Source: Ecdyonurus torrentis (Eukaryota; Arthropoda; Insecta; Ephemeroptera; Heptageniidae). From it: a stretch of DNA of 64,000 nucleotides. The stretch covers positions 26,433,759 through 26,497,758 of the forward strand of contig OX439133.1 in NCBI GenBank assembly GCA_949318235.1. Reading direction: 5' to 3'. This document shows positions 1 through 12,940 of the stretch, in pieces. Numbering within the stretch: position 1 is the stretch's first letter; the number at the start of each line of letters is the position of its first letter. Made by a program: the position numbers and the translations under genes. Under the pieces are notes generated by a model that saw nothing but the letters and a program-made list of their open reading frames with translations, did not search any database and was not told where the DNA came from.

Positions 1-2455
1 ACAAACTATATCACTTTAGATTCTGTATCCTATAAAATATTATAGAAATATTATTTTTCTTTCTTTTCCGAAATATTTTTTTCCTTTTCAATGGATTTCA
101 AATTTTTATTGTTAAATTTTGTCACTACAACGTTAGATTGTGTGGCTCCTTACTTTTCTTAATTATTAATTAAGTAAGTACTTACCGTTTAATAAACTAA
201 AAATATAGTAAATTGATAAGAAATAACGATTTGAAGAAATAAAATTCGACCTAAATAGATGATGGATGAAACATTTTTTCCACTTTTTCTCTATAATATA
301 TCACACATGAAATTTGATCATGAATTGAAAAATCTTTTAATCAATAAATTACAAACTATATCACTTTGAATTCTTAATCAAATTAAATATTAAAGAAATA
401 TTATTTTTCTTTATTTTCCGAACTGTTTTTCCCCTTTTTTGGAGAATTTATATCTTTATCGTTAAATTTTGTCACTACAACGTAAGATTGTGTGACGCCT
501 TACTTTTCTTAATTATTGATTAAGTAAGTACTTACCATATAATAAACAAAAAATATAGTAAATGGTTAAGAAATAACGATTTGAAGAAATAAAATTTGAC
601 TTAAAATAGTTTATGGATGAAACATCTTTTTTCCACTTTTTCTATATAGTATATTAAACAAGAAATTTAATCATGTATTGAAAAACCTTTTATTCAATAA
701 AATACAAACTATATCACTTTGAATTCTGAATCAAATTAAATATTAAAGAAATATTATTTTTCTTTGTTTTCCGAACTTTTTTCCCCTTTTTTGGAGAATT
801 TACATCTTTATCGTTAAATTTTGTCATTACAACGTTAGATTGTGTGACGCCTTACTTTTGTAAAATATTAATTAAGTAAGTACTTACCGTATAATAAACA
901 AAAAATATAGTAAATTGTTAAGAAAAAACGATTTGAAGAAATAAAATTCGACCTAAAATAGATTATGGATGAAATTTTTTTTCCACTTTTTCTCTATAAT
1001 ATATCACACAAGAAATTTGATCATGAATTGAAAAATCTTTTAATCAATAAAATACAAACTATATCACTTTGAATTCTGAATCAAATTAAATATTAAAGAA
1101 ATGTTATTTTTCTTTATTTTCCGAACTTTTTTTCCCTTTTTTGGAGAATTTACATCTTTATCGTTAAATTTTGTCACTACAACGTTAAATTGTGTGACGC
1201 CTTACTTTTCCTAATTTTTAATTAAGTAAGTGCTTACCCTATAGTAATTAAAAAATATAGTAAATTGATGAGAAATAATGATTTGAGGAAATAAAATTTG
1301 ACTTAAAATAGTGTACGGATGAAACATTTTTTTCCACTTTTTCTCTATAATATATCACACAAGAAATTTGATCATTAATTGGAAAATCTTTTAATCAATA
1401 GAATACAAACTATATCACTTTAGATTCTGTATTCTATAAAATATTAAAGAAATATTATTTTTCTTTCTTTTCCGAAATATTTTTTTCCTTTTCAATGGAT
1501 TTCAAATTTTTATTGTTAAATTTTGTCACTACAACGTTAGATTGTGTGGCTCCTTACTTTTCTTAATTATTAATTAAGTAAGTACTTACCGTATAATAAA
1601 CTAAAAATATAGTAAATTGATAAGAAATAACGATTTGAAGAAATAAAATACGACTTAAAATAGTTTATGGATGAAACATGTTTTCCACTTTTTCTCTATA
1701 TTATATCACACAAGAAATTTGATCATGAATTGAAAAATCTTTTAATCAATAAAATACAAACAATATCACTTTGAATTCTGAATCAAATTAAATATTAAGA
1801 AATATTATTTTCCTTTATTTTCCGAACTTTTTTTCCCCTTTTTAGGAGAATTTATATCTTTATCGTTAAATTTTGTCACTACAACGTTAGATTGTGTGAT
1901 GCCTTACTTTTCTTTATAATAAATTAAGTAAGTGCTTACCGTATAATAAACTAAAAATATAGTAAATTGATAAGAAATAACGATTTGAAGAAAAAAATTA
2001 GACATAAATAGATTATGGATGAAACATTTTTTCCACTTTTTCTCTATAATATATCACACAAGAAATTGGATCATGAATTGAAAAATCTTTTAATCAAAAA
2101 AATACAAACTATATCACTGTGAATTCTGAATCAAATTAAATATTAAAGAAATATTATTTTTCTTTGTTTTTCGAACTTTTTTTTCCCTTTTTTGGAGAAT
2201 TTTCATTTTTATCGTTAAATTTTGTCACTACAACGTTAGATTGTGTGACGCCTTACTTTTCCTAATTATTAATTAAGTAAGTGCTTACCCTATAGTAATT
2301 AAAAAATATAGTAAATTGATGAGAAATAATGATTTGAGGAAATAAAATTCGACTTAAAATAGTGTACGGATGAAACATTTTTTTCCACTTTTTCTCTATA
2401 ATATATCACACAAGAAATTTGATCATTAATTGAAAAATCTTTTAATCAATAGAAT

Positions 2456-5400
2456 ACAAACTATATCACTTTAGATTCTGTATCCTATAAAATATTATAG
2501 AAATATTATTTTTCTTTCTTTTCCGAAATATTTTTTTCCTTTTCAATGGATTTCAAATTTTTATTGTTAAATTTTGTCACTACAACGTTAGATTGTGTGG
2601 CTCCTTACTTTTCTTAATTATTAATTAAGTAAGTACTTACCGTATAATAAACTAAAAATATAGTAAATTGATAAGAAATAACGATTTGAAGAAATAAAAT
2701 TCGACCTAAATAGATGATGGATGAAACATTTGTTCCACTTTTTCTCTATAATATATCACACATGAAATTGGATCATGAATTGAAAAATCTTTTAATCAAT
2801 AAAATACAAACTATATCACTTTGAATTCTTAATCAAATTAAATATTAAAGAAATGTTATTTTTCTTTATTTTCCGAACTTTTTTTCCCTTTTTTGGAGAA
2901 TTTACATCTTTATCGTTAAATTTTGTCACTACAACGTTAAATTGTGTGACGCCTTACTTTTCCTAATTTTTAATTAAGTAAGTGCTTACCCTATAGTAAT
3001 TAAAAAATATAGTAAATTGATGAGAAATAATGATTTGAGGAAATAAAATTCGACTTAAAATAGTGTACGGATGAAACATTTTTTTCCACTTTTTCTCTAT
3101 AATATATCACACAAGAAATTTGATCATTAATTGGAAAATCTTTTAATCAATAGAATACAAACTATATCACTTTAGATTCTGTATTCTATAAAATATTAAA
3201 GAAATATTATTTTTCTTTCTTTTCCGAAATATTTTTTTCCTTTTCAATGGATTTCAAATTTTTATTGTTAAATTTTGTCACTACAACGTTAGATTGTGTG
3301 GCTCCTTACTTTTCTTAATTATTAATTAAGTAAGTACTTACCGTATAATAAACTAAAAATATAGTAAATTGATAAGAAATAACGATTTGAAGAAATAAAA
3401 TACGACTTAAAATAGTTTATGGATGAAACATGTTTTCCACTTTTTCTCTATATTATATCACACAAGAAATTTGATCATGAATTGAAAAATCTTTTAATCA
3501 ATAAAATACAAACAATATCACTTTGAATTCTGAATCAAATTAAATATTAAGAAATATTATTTTCCTTTATTTTCCGAACTTTTTTTCCCCTTTTTAGGAG
3601 AATTTATATCTTTATCGTTAAATTTTGTCACTACAACGTTAGATTGTGTGAAGCCTTACTTTTCTTTATAATAAATTAAGTAAGTGCTTACCGTATAATA
3701 AACTAAAAATATAGTAAATTGATAAGAAATAACGATTTGAAGAAAAAAATTAGACATAAATAGATTATGGATGAAACATTTTTTCCACTTTTTCTCTATA
3801 ATATATCACACAAGAAATTGGATCATGAATTGAAAAATCTTTTAATCAAAAAAATACAAACTATATCACTGTGAATTCTGAATCAAATTAAATATTAAAG
3901 AAATATTTTTTTTCTTTGTTTTCCGAACTTTTTTTTTCCCTTTTTTGGAGAATTTTCATTTTTATCGTTAAATTTTGTCACTACAACGTTAGATTGTGTG
4001 ACGCCTTACTTTTCCTAATTATTAATTAAGTAAGTGCTTACCCTATAGTAATTAAAAAATATAGTAAATTGATGAGAAATAATGATTTGAGGAAATAAAA
4101 TTCGACTTAAAATAGTGTACGGATGAAACATTTTTTTCCACTTTTTCTCTATAATATATCACACAAGAAATTTGATCATTAATTGAAAAATCTTTTAATC
4201 AATAGAATACAAACTATATCACTTTAGATTCTGTATCCTATAAAATATTATAGAAATATTATTTTTCTTTCTTTTCCGAAATATTTTTTTCCTTTTCAAT
4301 GGATTTCAAATTTTTATTGTTAAATTTTGTCACTACAACGTTAGATTGTGTGGCTCCTTACTTTTCTTAATTATTAATTAAGTAAGTACTTACCGTATAA
4401 TAAACTAAAAATATAGTAAATTGATAAGAAATAACGATTTGAAGAAATAAAATTCGACCTAAATAGATGATGGATGAAACATTTGTTCCACTTTTTCTCT
4501 ATAATATATCACACATGAAATTGGATCATGAATTGAAAAATCTTTTAATCAATAAAATACAAACTATATCACTTTGAATTCTTAATCAAATTAAATATTA
4601 AAGAAATATTATTTTTCTTTATTTTCCGAACTGTTTTTCCCCTTTTTTGGAGAATTTATATATTTATCGTTAAATTTTGTCACTACAACGTAAGATTGTG
4701 TGACGCCTTACTTTTCTTTATTATTAATTAAGTAAGTACTTACCGTATAATAAACTAAAAATATGGTAAATTGATAAGAAATAACGATTTGAAGAAATAA
4801 AATTCGACCTAAAATAGATTATGGATGAAAAAAATTTTCCACTTTTTCTCTATAATATATCACTCAAGAAATTTGATCATGAATTAAAAAATCTTTTAAT
4901 CAATAAAATACAAACTATATCACTTTGAATTCTTAATCAAATTAAATATTAAAGAAATATTATTTTTCTTTATTTTCCGAACTGTTTTTCCCCTTTTTTG
5001 GAGAATTTATATCTTTATCGTTAAATTTTGTCACTACAACGTAAGATTGTGTGACGCCTTACTTTTCTTTATTATTAATTAAGTAAGTACTTACCGTATA
5101 ATAAACTAAAAATATGGTAAATTGATAAGAAATAACGATTTGAAGAAATAAAATTCGACCTAAAATAGATTATGGATGAAAAAATTTTTCCACTTTTTCT
5201 CTATAATATATCACTCAAGAAATTTGATCATGAATTAAAAAATCTTTTAATCAATAAAATACAAACTATATCACTTTGAATTCTTAATCAAATTAAATAT
5301 TAAAGAAATATTATTTTTCTTTATTTTCCGAACTGTTTTTCCCCTTTTTTGGAGAATTTATATATTTATCGTTAAATTTTGTCACTACAACGTAAGATTG

Positions 5401-5611
5401 TGTGACGCCTTACTTTTCTTTATTATTAATTAAGTAAGTACTTACCGTATAATAAACTAAAAATATGGTAAATTGATAAGAAATAACGATTTGAAGAAAT
5501 AAAATTCGACCTAAAATAGATTATGGATGAAAAAATTTTTCCACTTTTTCTCTATAATATATCACACAAGAAATTTGATCATTAATTGAAAAATCTTTTA
5601 ATCAATAGAAT
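2456..5611. repeat. Higher-order satellite unit of about 3156 bp, copy 1
   Basis: The monomer beginning ACAAACTATATCACTT at 2456 (the TCTGTATCC type) and the eight that follow recur in the same order from 5612, an offset of 3156 bp (about nine monomers). The markers at 3157 and 4209 recur at 6313 and 7365, the same offset. The stretches I compared by eye were identical or differed at single bases. A shorter 1753-bp period (about five monomers) is nested inside: 1405 to 3157, 2456 to 4209 and 5612 to 7365. Confidence 0.85.
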
Positions 5612-8221
5612 ACAAACTATATCACTTTAGATTCTGTATCCTATAAAATATTATAGAAATATTATTTTTCTTTCTTTTCCGAAATATTTTTTTCCTTTTC
5701 AATGGATTTCAAATTTTTATTGTTAAATTTTGTCACTACAACGTTAGATTGTGTGGCTCCTTACTTTTCTTAATTATTAATTAAGTAAGTACTTACCGTA
5801 TAATAAACTAAAAATATAGTAAATTGATAAGAAATAACGATTTGAAGAAATAAAATTCGACCTAAATAGATGATGGATGAAACATTTGTTCCACTTTTTC
5901 TCTATAATATATCACACATGAAATTGGATCATGAATTGAAAAATCTTTTAATCAATAAAATACAAACTATATCACTTTGAATTCTTAATCAAATTAAATA
6001 TTAAAGAAATGTTATTTTTCTTTATTTTCCGAACTTTTTTTCCCTTTTTTGGAGAATTTACATCTTTATCGTTAAATTTTGTCACTACAACGTTAAATTG
6101 TGTGACGCCTTACTTTTCCTAATTTTTAATTAAGTAAGTGCTTACCCTATAGTAATTAAAAAATATAGTAAATTGATGAGAAATAATGATTTGAGGAAAT
6201 AAAATTCGACTTAAAATAGTGTACGGATGAAACATTTTTTTCCACTTTTTCTCTATAATATATCACACAAGAAATTTGATCATTAATTGGAAAATCTTTT
6301 AATCAATAGAATACAAACTATATCACTTTAGATTCTGTATTCTATAAAATATTAAAGAAATATTATTTTTCTTTCTTTTCCGAAATATTTTTTTCCTTTT
6401 CAATGGATTTCAAATTTTTATTGTTAAATTTTGTCACTACAACGTTAGATTGTGTGGCTCCTTACTTTTCTTAATTATTAATTAAGTAAGTACTTACCGT
6501 ATAATAAACTAAAAATATAGTAAATTGATAAGAAATAACGATTTGAAGAAATAAAATACGACTTAAAATAGTTTATGGATGAAACATGTTTTCCACTTTT
6601 TCTCTATAATATATCACACAAGAAATTTGATCATGAATTGAAAAATCTTTTAATCAATAAAATACAAACAATATCACTTTGAATTCTGAATCAAATTAAA
6701 TATTAAGAAATATTATTTTCCTTTATTTTCCGAACTTTTTTTCCCCTTTTTAGGAGAATTTATATCTTTATCGTTAAATTTTGTCACTACAACGTTAGAT
6801 TGTGTGAAGCCTTACTTTTCTTTATAATAAATTAAGTAAGTGCTTACCGTATAATAAACTAAAAATATAGTAAATTGATAAGAAATAACGATTTGAAGAA
6901 AAAAATTAGACATAAATAGATTATGGATGAAACATTTTTTCCACTTTTTCTCTATAATATATCACACAAGAAATTGGATCATGAATTGAAAAATCTTTTA
7001 ATCAAAAAAATACAAACTATATCACTGTGAATTCTGAATCAAATTAAATATTAAAGAAATATTTTTTTTCTTTGTTTTCCGAACTTTTTTTTTCCCTTTT
7101 TTGGAGAATTTTCATTTTTATCGTTAAATTTTGTCACTACAACGTTAGATTGTGTGACGCCTTACTTTTCCTAATTATTAATTAAGTAAGTGCTTACCCT
7201 ATAGTAATTAAAAAATATAGTAAATTGATGAGAAATAATGATTTGAGGAAATAAAATTCGACTTAAAATAGTGTACGGATGAAACATTTTTTTCCACTTT
7301 TTCTCTATAATATATCACACAAGAAATTTGATCATTAATTGAAAAATCTTTTAATCAATAGAATACAAACTATATCACTTTAGATTCTGTATCCTATAAA
7401 ATATTATAGAAATATTATTTTTCTTTCTTTTCCGAAATATTTTTTTCCTTTTCAATGGATTTCAAATTTTTATTGTTAAATTTTGTCACTACAACGTTAG
7501 ATTGTGTGGCTCCTTACTTTTCTTAATTATTAATTAAGTAAGTACTTACCGTATAATAAACTAAAAATATAGTAAATTGATAAGAAATAACGATTTGAAG
7601 AAATAAAATTCGACCTAAATAGATGATGGATGAAACATTTGTTCCACTTTTTCTCTATAATATATCACACATGAAATTGGATCATGAATTGAAAAATCTT
7701 TTAATCAATAAAATACAAACTATATCACTTTGAATTCTTAATCAAATTAAATATTAAAGAAATATTATTTTTCTTTATTTTCCGAACTGTTTTTCCCCTT
7801 TTTTGGAGAATTTATATATTTATCGTTAAATTTTGTCACTACAACGTAAGATTGTGTGACGCCTTACTTTTCTTTATTATTAATTAAGTAAGTACTTACC
7901 GTATAATAAACTAAAAATATGGTAAATTGATAAGAAATAACGATTTGAAGAAATAAAATTCGACCTAAAATAGATTATGGATGAAAAAATTTTTCCACTT
8001 TTTCTCTATAATATATCACTCAAGAAATTTGATCATGAATTAAAAAATCTTTTAATCAATAAAATACAAACTATATCACTTTGAATTCTTAATCAAATTA
8101 AATATTAAAGAAATATTATTTTTCTTTATTTTCCGAACTGTTTTTCCCCTTTTTTGGAGAATTTATATCTTTATCGTTAAATTTTGTCACTACAACGTAA
8201 GATTGTGTGACGCCTTACTTT
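5612..8221. repeat. Higher-order satellite unit of about 3156 bp, copy 2 (interrupted)
   Basis: This is the second copy of the large unit. It follows copy 1 closely until about 8221, where the matching position of copy 1 (about 5065) reads TTTCTTTATTATTAATTAAG but this copy switches to a CCTAATTATTAATTAATTAAG-like variant. The unit therefore ends in a chimeric monomer and passes into the diverged edge. The near-identity of the two copies suggests a recent duplication or conversion event. Confidence 0.8.
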
Positions 8222-10560
8222 TCCTAATTATTAATTAATTAAGTGCTTACCCTATAGTAATTAAAACATATAGTAAATTGATGAGAAATAATGATTTGAG
8301 GAAATAAAATTCGACTTAAAATAGTGTACGGATGCAACATTTTTTCCACTTTTTCTCTATAATATATCACACAAGAAATTTGATCATTAATTGAAAAATC
8401 TTTTAATCAATAGAATACAAACTATATCACTTTAGATTCTGTATCCTATAAAATATTAAAGAAATATTATTTTTCTTTATTTTCCGAACTTTTTTTCCCT
8501 TTTTTGGAGAATTTACATCTTTATCGTTAAATTTTGTCACTACAACGTTAAATTGTGTGACGCCTAACTTTTCTTAATTATTAATTAAGTAAGTACTTAC
8601 CGTATAATAAACTAAAAATATAGTAAATTGATAAGAAATAACAATTTGAAGAAATAAAATTCGACCTAAATAGATTATGGATGAGACATTTTTTCCACTT
8701 TTTCTCTATAATATATCACACATGAAATTTGATCATGAATTGAAAAATCTTTTAATCAATAAATAACAAACTATATCACTTTGAATTCTGAATCAAATTA
8801 AATATTTAAGAAATATCATTTTTCTTCATTTTCCGAACTTTTTTTTCTCTATTTTGGAGAATTTATATCTTTATCGTTAAATTTTGTCATTACAACGTTA
8901 GATTGTGTGACGCCTTACTTTTCTTTATTATAATTTAAGTAAGTACTTACCTTATAATAAACAAAAAATATAGTAAATTGATAAAAAAAATAATGATTTA
9001 AGTAAATAAAAATTTACTTATAATAGTGTACGGATGAAACATTTTTTCCACTTTTTCTCTATAATATACAGTATTAAACAAGAAATTTGATCATGAATTG
9101 AAAAATCTTTTAATAAAAAAAAAATACAAACTATATTACTTTGAATTCTGATTAAAATTAAATAATAAAGAAATATTATTTTCCTTTATTTTCCAAATTT
9201 TTTTTATCCTTTTTTATGGTTTTAAATTTTGATCGTTAAATTTTGTTACTACAACGTTAGATTGTGTGACGCCTTACTTTTCTTTATTATTATTAAATAA
9301 GAACTTACCATAAATTAATCGAAAATTAAAGTGAAGTGTTCAATAATAGTGTTTTTAAGAATAAAAATTTGACATAAAATTGATTATGGACGAAACATTA
9401 TTTCCACTTTTTCTCTATATAATATATCACACGAGAAATTGGATCATGAATTAAAAAATATTTTAATCAATAAAATACAAACTATATCACTTTGAATTCT
9501 GAATCAAATTAAATAATAAAGAAATATTATTTTACTTTATTTTCCGAACTTTTTTTCCCCCTTTTTTGCAGAATGTATATCTTTATCGTTAAATTTTGTC
9601 ACTACAACGTTAGATTGTGTGACGCCTTACTTTTCTTTATTATAAATAAGTAAGTACTTACCTTATAATTAACAAAAAATATAGTAAATTGATAAAAAAT
9701 AATGATTTGAGGAAATTAGAATTGACATCTAATGGTGTATGGATGAAACATTTTTTTCACTTTTTCTCTATAATATACAGTATTAAACAAGAAATTTGAT
9801 CATGAATTGAAAAATCTTTAAAAAAAAAAAATACAAACTATATTACTTTGAATTCTGAATCAAATTAAATAATAAAGAAATATTATTTTTCTTTATTTTC
9901 CAAATTTTTTTTATCCTTTTTTATGGTTTTTATATTTTTATCGTTAAATTCAGTCACTAGAACGTTAGATTGTGTGACGCCTTACTTTTCTTAATTATTA
10001 ATTAAATAAGAACGTACCTAAAATAATCGAAAATATAAGTGATGTGTTCAATAATAGTGTTTTTAAGAATAAAAATTTGACTTAAAATAGATTATGGATG
10101 AAACATTATTTCCATTTTTTCTCTATAATATATTAAACAAGAAATTTAATCATGAATTGAAAAATCTTTTAATCAGTAAAATACAAACTATATCACTTTG
10201 AATTCTGAATCAAATTAAATATTAAAGAAATATAATTTTCTTTGTTTTCCGAACTTTTTTTCCTTTTTTTGGAGAATTTACATCTTTATCGTTAAATTTT
10301 GTCACTTCAATTTTAGATTGTGTGACGCCTTACCTTTCTAAATTATTAATTAAGTACTTACCCTATAATAAACTAAAAATATAGTAAATTGATAAGAAAT
10401 AACGATTTGAAGAAATAAAATACGACTTAAAATAGTTTATGGATGAAACATGTTATCCACTTTTTCTCTATAATATATCACACAAGAAATTTGATCATGA
10501 ATTGAAAAATCTTTTAAGCAATAAAATACAAACTATATCACTTTGAATTCTGAATCAAAT
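8222..10560. repeat. Degenerate edge of the satellite array
   Basis: The same ~350-bp monomer continues for about seven copies, but with substitutions, small insertions and deletions and altered spacers (such as ATACAGTATTAAACAAG near 9065 and 9776). The dyad block is also lost or shortened in several copies. Similarity to the core falls off and stops abruptly after GAATTCTGAATCAAATTC near 10561. This is the usual picture of an array margin that is no longer homogenised by unequal exchange. Confidence 0.9.
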
Positions 10561-11324
10561 TCAAAAACAGTGATTCAATGCACCAAAATGTTAATAAAAA
10601 GAGGTTTAGGGCGAAATAATTTTTTTCACCGTTTTTCTAGTAATATTTACATAAGGAATGTAGATATTTAGGAATGGAAATATATTTCACTCAATATTAT
10701 TTGTAATAATTTTCAATAAAATTTTATTAATTTTAATTTTTTTAGAAAAAATATATAAATTTTTTTCAAAATGTTTTTATTAATTAAGACAGGTTTAAAA
10801 TTTATCTTTAAATTTTGCACTCCGTTGTTGATTTGTTTTACTCCATTCTTTTTAATTATCAATTATAAGGTGTCACAAAAAAGGAAGGCAAGGGTTTTTT
10901 GTTTTAAATATAAAGCTTGAAATTTCCCAAACTTTTTTTCTGTTTTATAATAATTATAATATATTATATTTATACTAAATACATTCTTTTCTTGACTTTA
11001 GAAATCATCTTAACTTTTAAATAATTAATTTATTAATCTTTATTTGGTTTCTCGTTATTCTTTTAGCATTATTTATTATTACATGAAGTAATTCATAATT
11101 TTTTACTTTATCGTTTGTAGGAAGCAAAAATATAAATACGTATTAAAATTTACTGTTTTCAATTAACATAATATATTTTTAATTAACCAAACGCTTAAGG
11201 GATTTGGTATGTGATTAGGAAGCACAAAAAAAATAATCATAATTTTATTTAATTCAATTTTTAAAGAAGTTAACGCAAACGATGTGACCTTTTCTTTGTT
11301 GGAATCAGTATCATATTTTTGGTT

Positions 11325-11361
<37 letters not shown>

Positions 11362-11492
11362 TAATAAAAAATTATAATAATAATAGAAATTTAATTTAAT
11401 TTTGAATTTAATTTTAAATTTAATTTAATAATAAAAGAAAATAACCAAACAATGAATTTCCTGTGGTTGGAATTGGTATCATGTGTTTGGCA

Positions 11493-11538
<46 letters not shown>

Positions 11539-11640
11539 AAATTAATTTTTTTAATTTAATTTTTAATTAATTCAAATTAATTTAATTTAATTTATGTTAA
11601 TTTATGTTTATGTTAATTTAATTAAATTTAATCTAATTTT
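10561..11640. other. AT-rich non-coding DNA with two poly(A)-tailed repeat ends
   Basis: No coding region was seen. Two similar short segments, 11284-11358 and 11450-11536, each read as a TTGGAAT-GTATCAT-type stretch, then TTTGGCAAGC or TTGGTTAGC, then a long A run. The 3' end of the tRNA-derived SINE at 36.67-37.07 kb finishes the same way (TATGGCAAGC followed by A's). They are therefore probably truncated tails of the same or a related SINE. The rest is low-complexity AAATTTAATT-type sequence. Confidence 0.5.
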
Positions 11641-11905
11641 GGTTAACTTAGCTTGATTAAATATTGTATTGTGCAAATTTTCATCCGCCATCTTGAATAT
11701 CTTTTATTTTGCTTTAAACAATGTGTGGAGCCCCTAAAATACCAAAGGGGATTAAGTATGTTAACAACCGCTTGCCAATTAGAGCGACATGTGGAAAATT
11801 TTGGAACTAAAATTTGTAAAAATTTGGTGCGACAAAATAATTTCTGGGGCGTCACAAGCCCAGGCGCCACAAGGCACGTTCTAAAGGAAAGTAAGTTTAA
11901 TTAAG
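11641..11905. other. Unassigned, slightly GC-richer island with overlapping short ORFs
   Basis: About 250 bp that is less AT-rich than its surroundings and is open in one frame on each strand (75 and 83 codons). Neither translation shows a signal peptide, a membrane segment or a family motif, and no splice context points to an exon. A fragment of an old mobile element is more likely than a gene. I do not recognise it. Confidence 0.3.
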
Positions 11906-12724
11906 AACAAAGTAGAACTGGAAAAAAACAACAAAAATTTCATAAAATCCTTGATAAGTTCAACTTGAGTCATCATAAATAGCTTTCATATATTAAAAAA
12001 AAAAATCAATAAAAAAATCATTATTGCGGTTAAGTTTCAAAAATGTAAATTAAATTATGCAACACATATTGTTGACAGATTAATTTTTTAATTTTTTATA
12101 TAGCCAACGTTTAAAGTTAATCTGTTTTGAAAAAAAAAACAAAAAAAAACAAAAAACTAGGAAATCTTGTTTAAAAAAAAACTTATTACACAATAATTAT
12201 ACTTATAAAAAAATTAATTTTACGATTTTGTAATAAATCATAAGTACATACTGTAATAATTAAAAAATATAAATAATTAGTACGTATTGATTATAACAAA
12301 TTATTGATTGTGTACGATAAAAATCATTAGTTCTACACGAAATCTTGATCTAACCTTCATTTTTTTTATTATTTTTTTTTTAATGAAAGGGCTGTGACCG
12401 ATTCTTTATTTTCAAGGTAACACATATTGGAGAATTCTATTTTTTTATGATATACTTCGCAATCAAAATAATCTATTAAAGTGTGTTGAAGATTTAAGTT
12501 ATATAAAAACAAAACAAAGGAATTAATGTAAAATAAATGAGAACTATCAAGGAAATATTTTGTATAGTTTTGATTTTATTCTTGATATATATACCCATAT
12601 ATAGTGTTCTTTTAAATATTCTACTATTCATATAAGGATATTATATATTATTTATTATATAGAATAGAATTTCTTGAGTTAAAAATATCCGCATCTGGAA
12701 TTACGTATGAATAGACTTGATTCA
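11906..12724. other. AT-rich intergenic DNA, nothing recognised
   Basis: Low-complexity A/T-rich sequence with several short A and T runs. There is no ORF, tRNA-like fold or copy of the repeat families seen elsewhere. Confidence 0.5.
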
Positions 12725-12940
12725 ATGAGGGTTATCATCAGTAATGAAAAAATGTTTTAAAAAATTATGTCGCTTAAATCACGTAAAAGAATATATAGTA
12801 TTCTTCATTTTAATATATTCTGCCTCGGTGCAGTGGTTATCTCAAAATAAAACTAAAAACATGATACCGCAATACTAAAGGGTAGGAAATTAGGGGATCA
12901 TTATATAGCTTTTCCCGCCGAGCTATAGTCTCCTTGCACA
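12725..12940 (+). mobile_element. MITE family C, degenerate copy
   Basis: Diverged relative of the GGTTATCGG-type MITE described at 17428. The order is preserved: a left end like GAGGGTTATC, a CACGTAAAAG...TAGTATTC block, then AAATTAGGGGATC and a cytosine-rich right end. About 215 bp, with ends too decayed to define a target duplication. Confidence 0.55.

Larger units (their letters stand above)
1..8221. repeat. Satellite array, ~350-bp monomer, homogenised core
   Basis: Tandem head-to-tail copies of an AT-rich monomer of about 350 bp, running in from the left edge. Each copy carries recognisable landmarks in the same order: ACAAACTATATCACTT, CACTACAACGTTAGATTG, a TAAGTAAGTACTTACC block and CCACTTTTTCTCTATA. 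Copies fall into several sequence types (for example those with TAGATTCTGTATCC against those with GAATTCTGAATC), and these types recur in a fixed order, so the array has higher-order structure (see the two entries below). There is no open reading frame of note. A pericentromeric or other heterochromatic satellite is the likely identity, but the sequence alone cannot show chromosomal position. Confidence 0.95.

Noticed and set aside
1..10560. Regularly spaced repeats that might suggest a CRISPR array
   Set aside because: Units are contiguous ~350-bp satellite monomers without unique spacers, in a eukaryotic genome.
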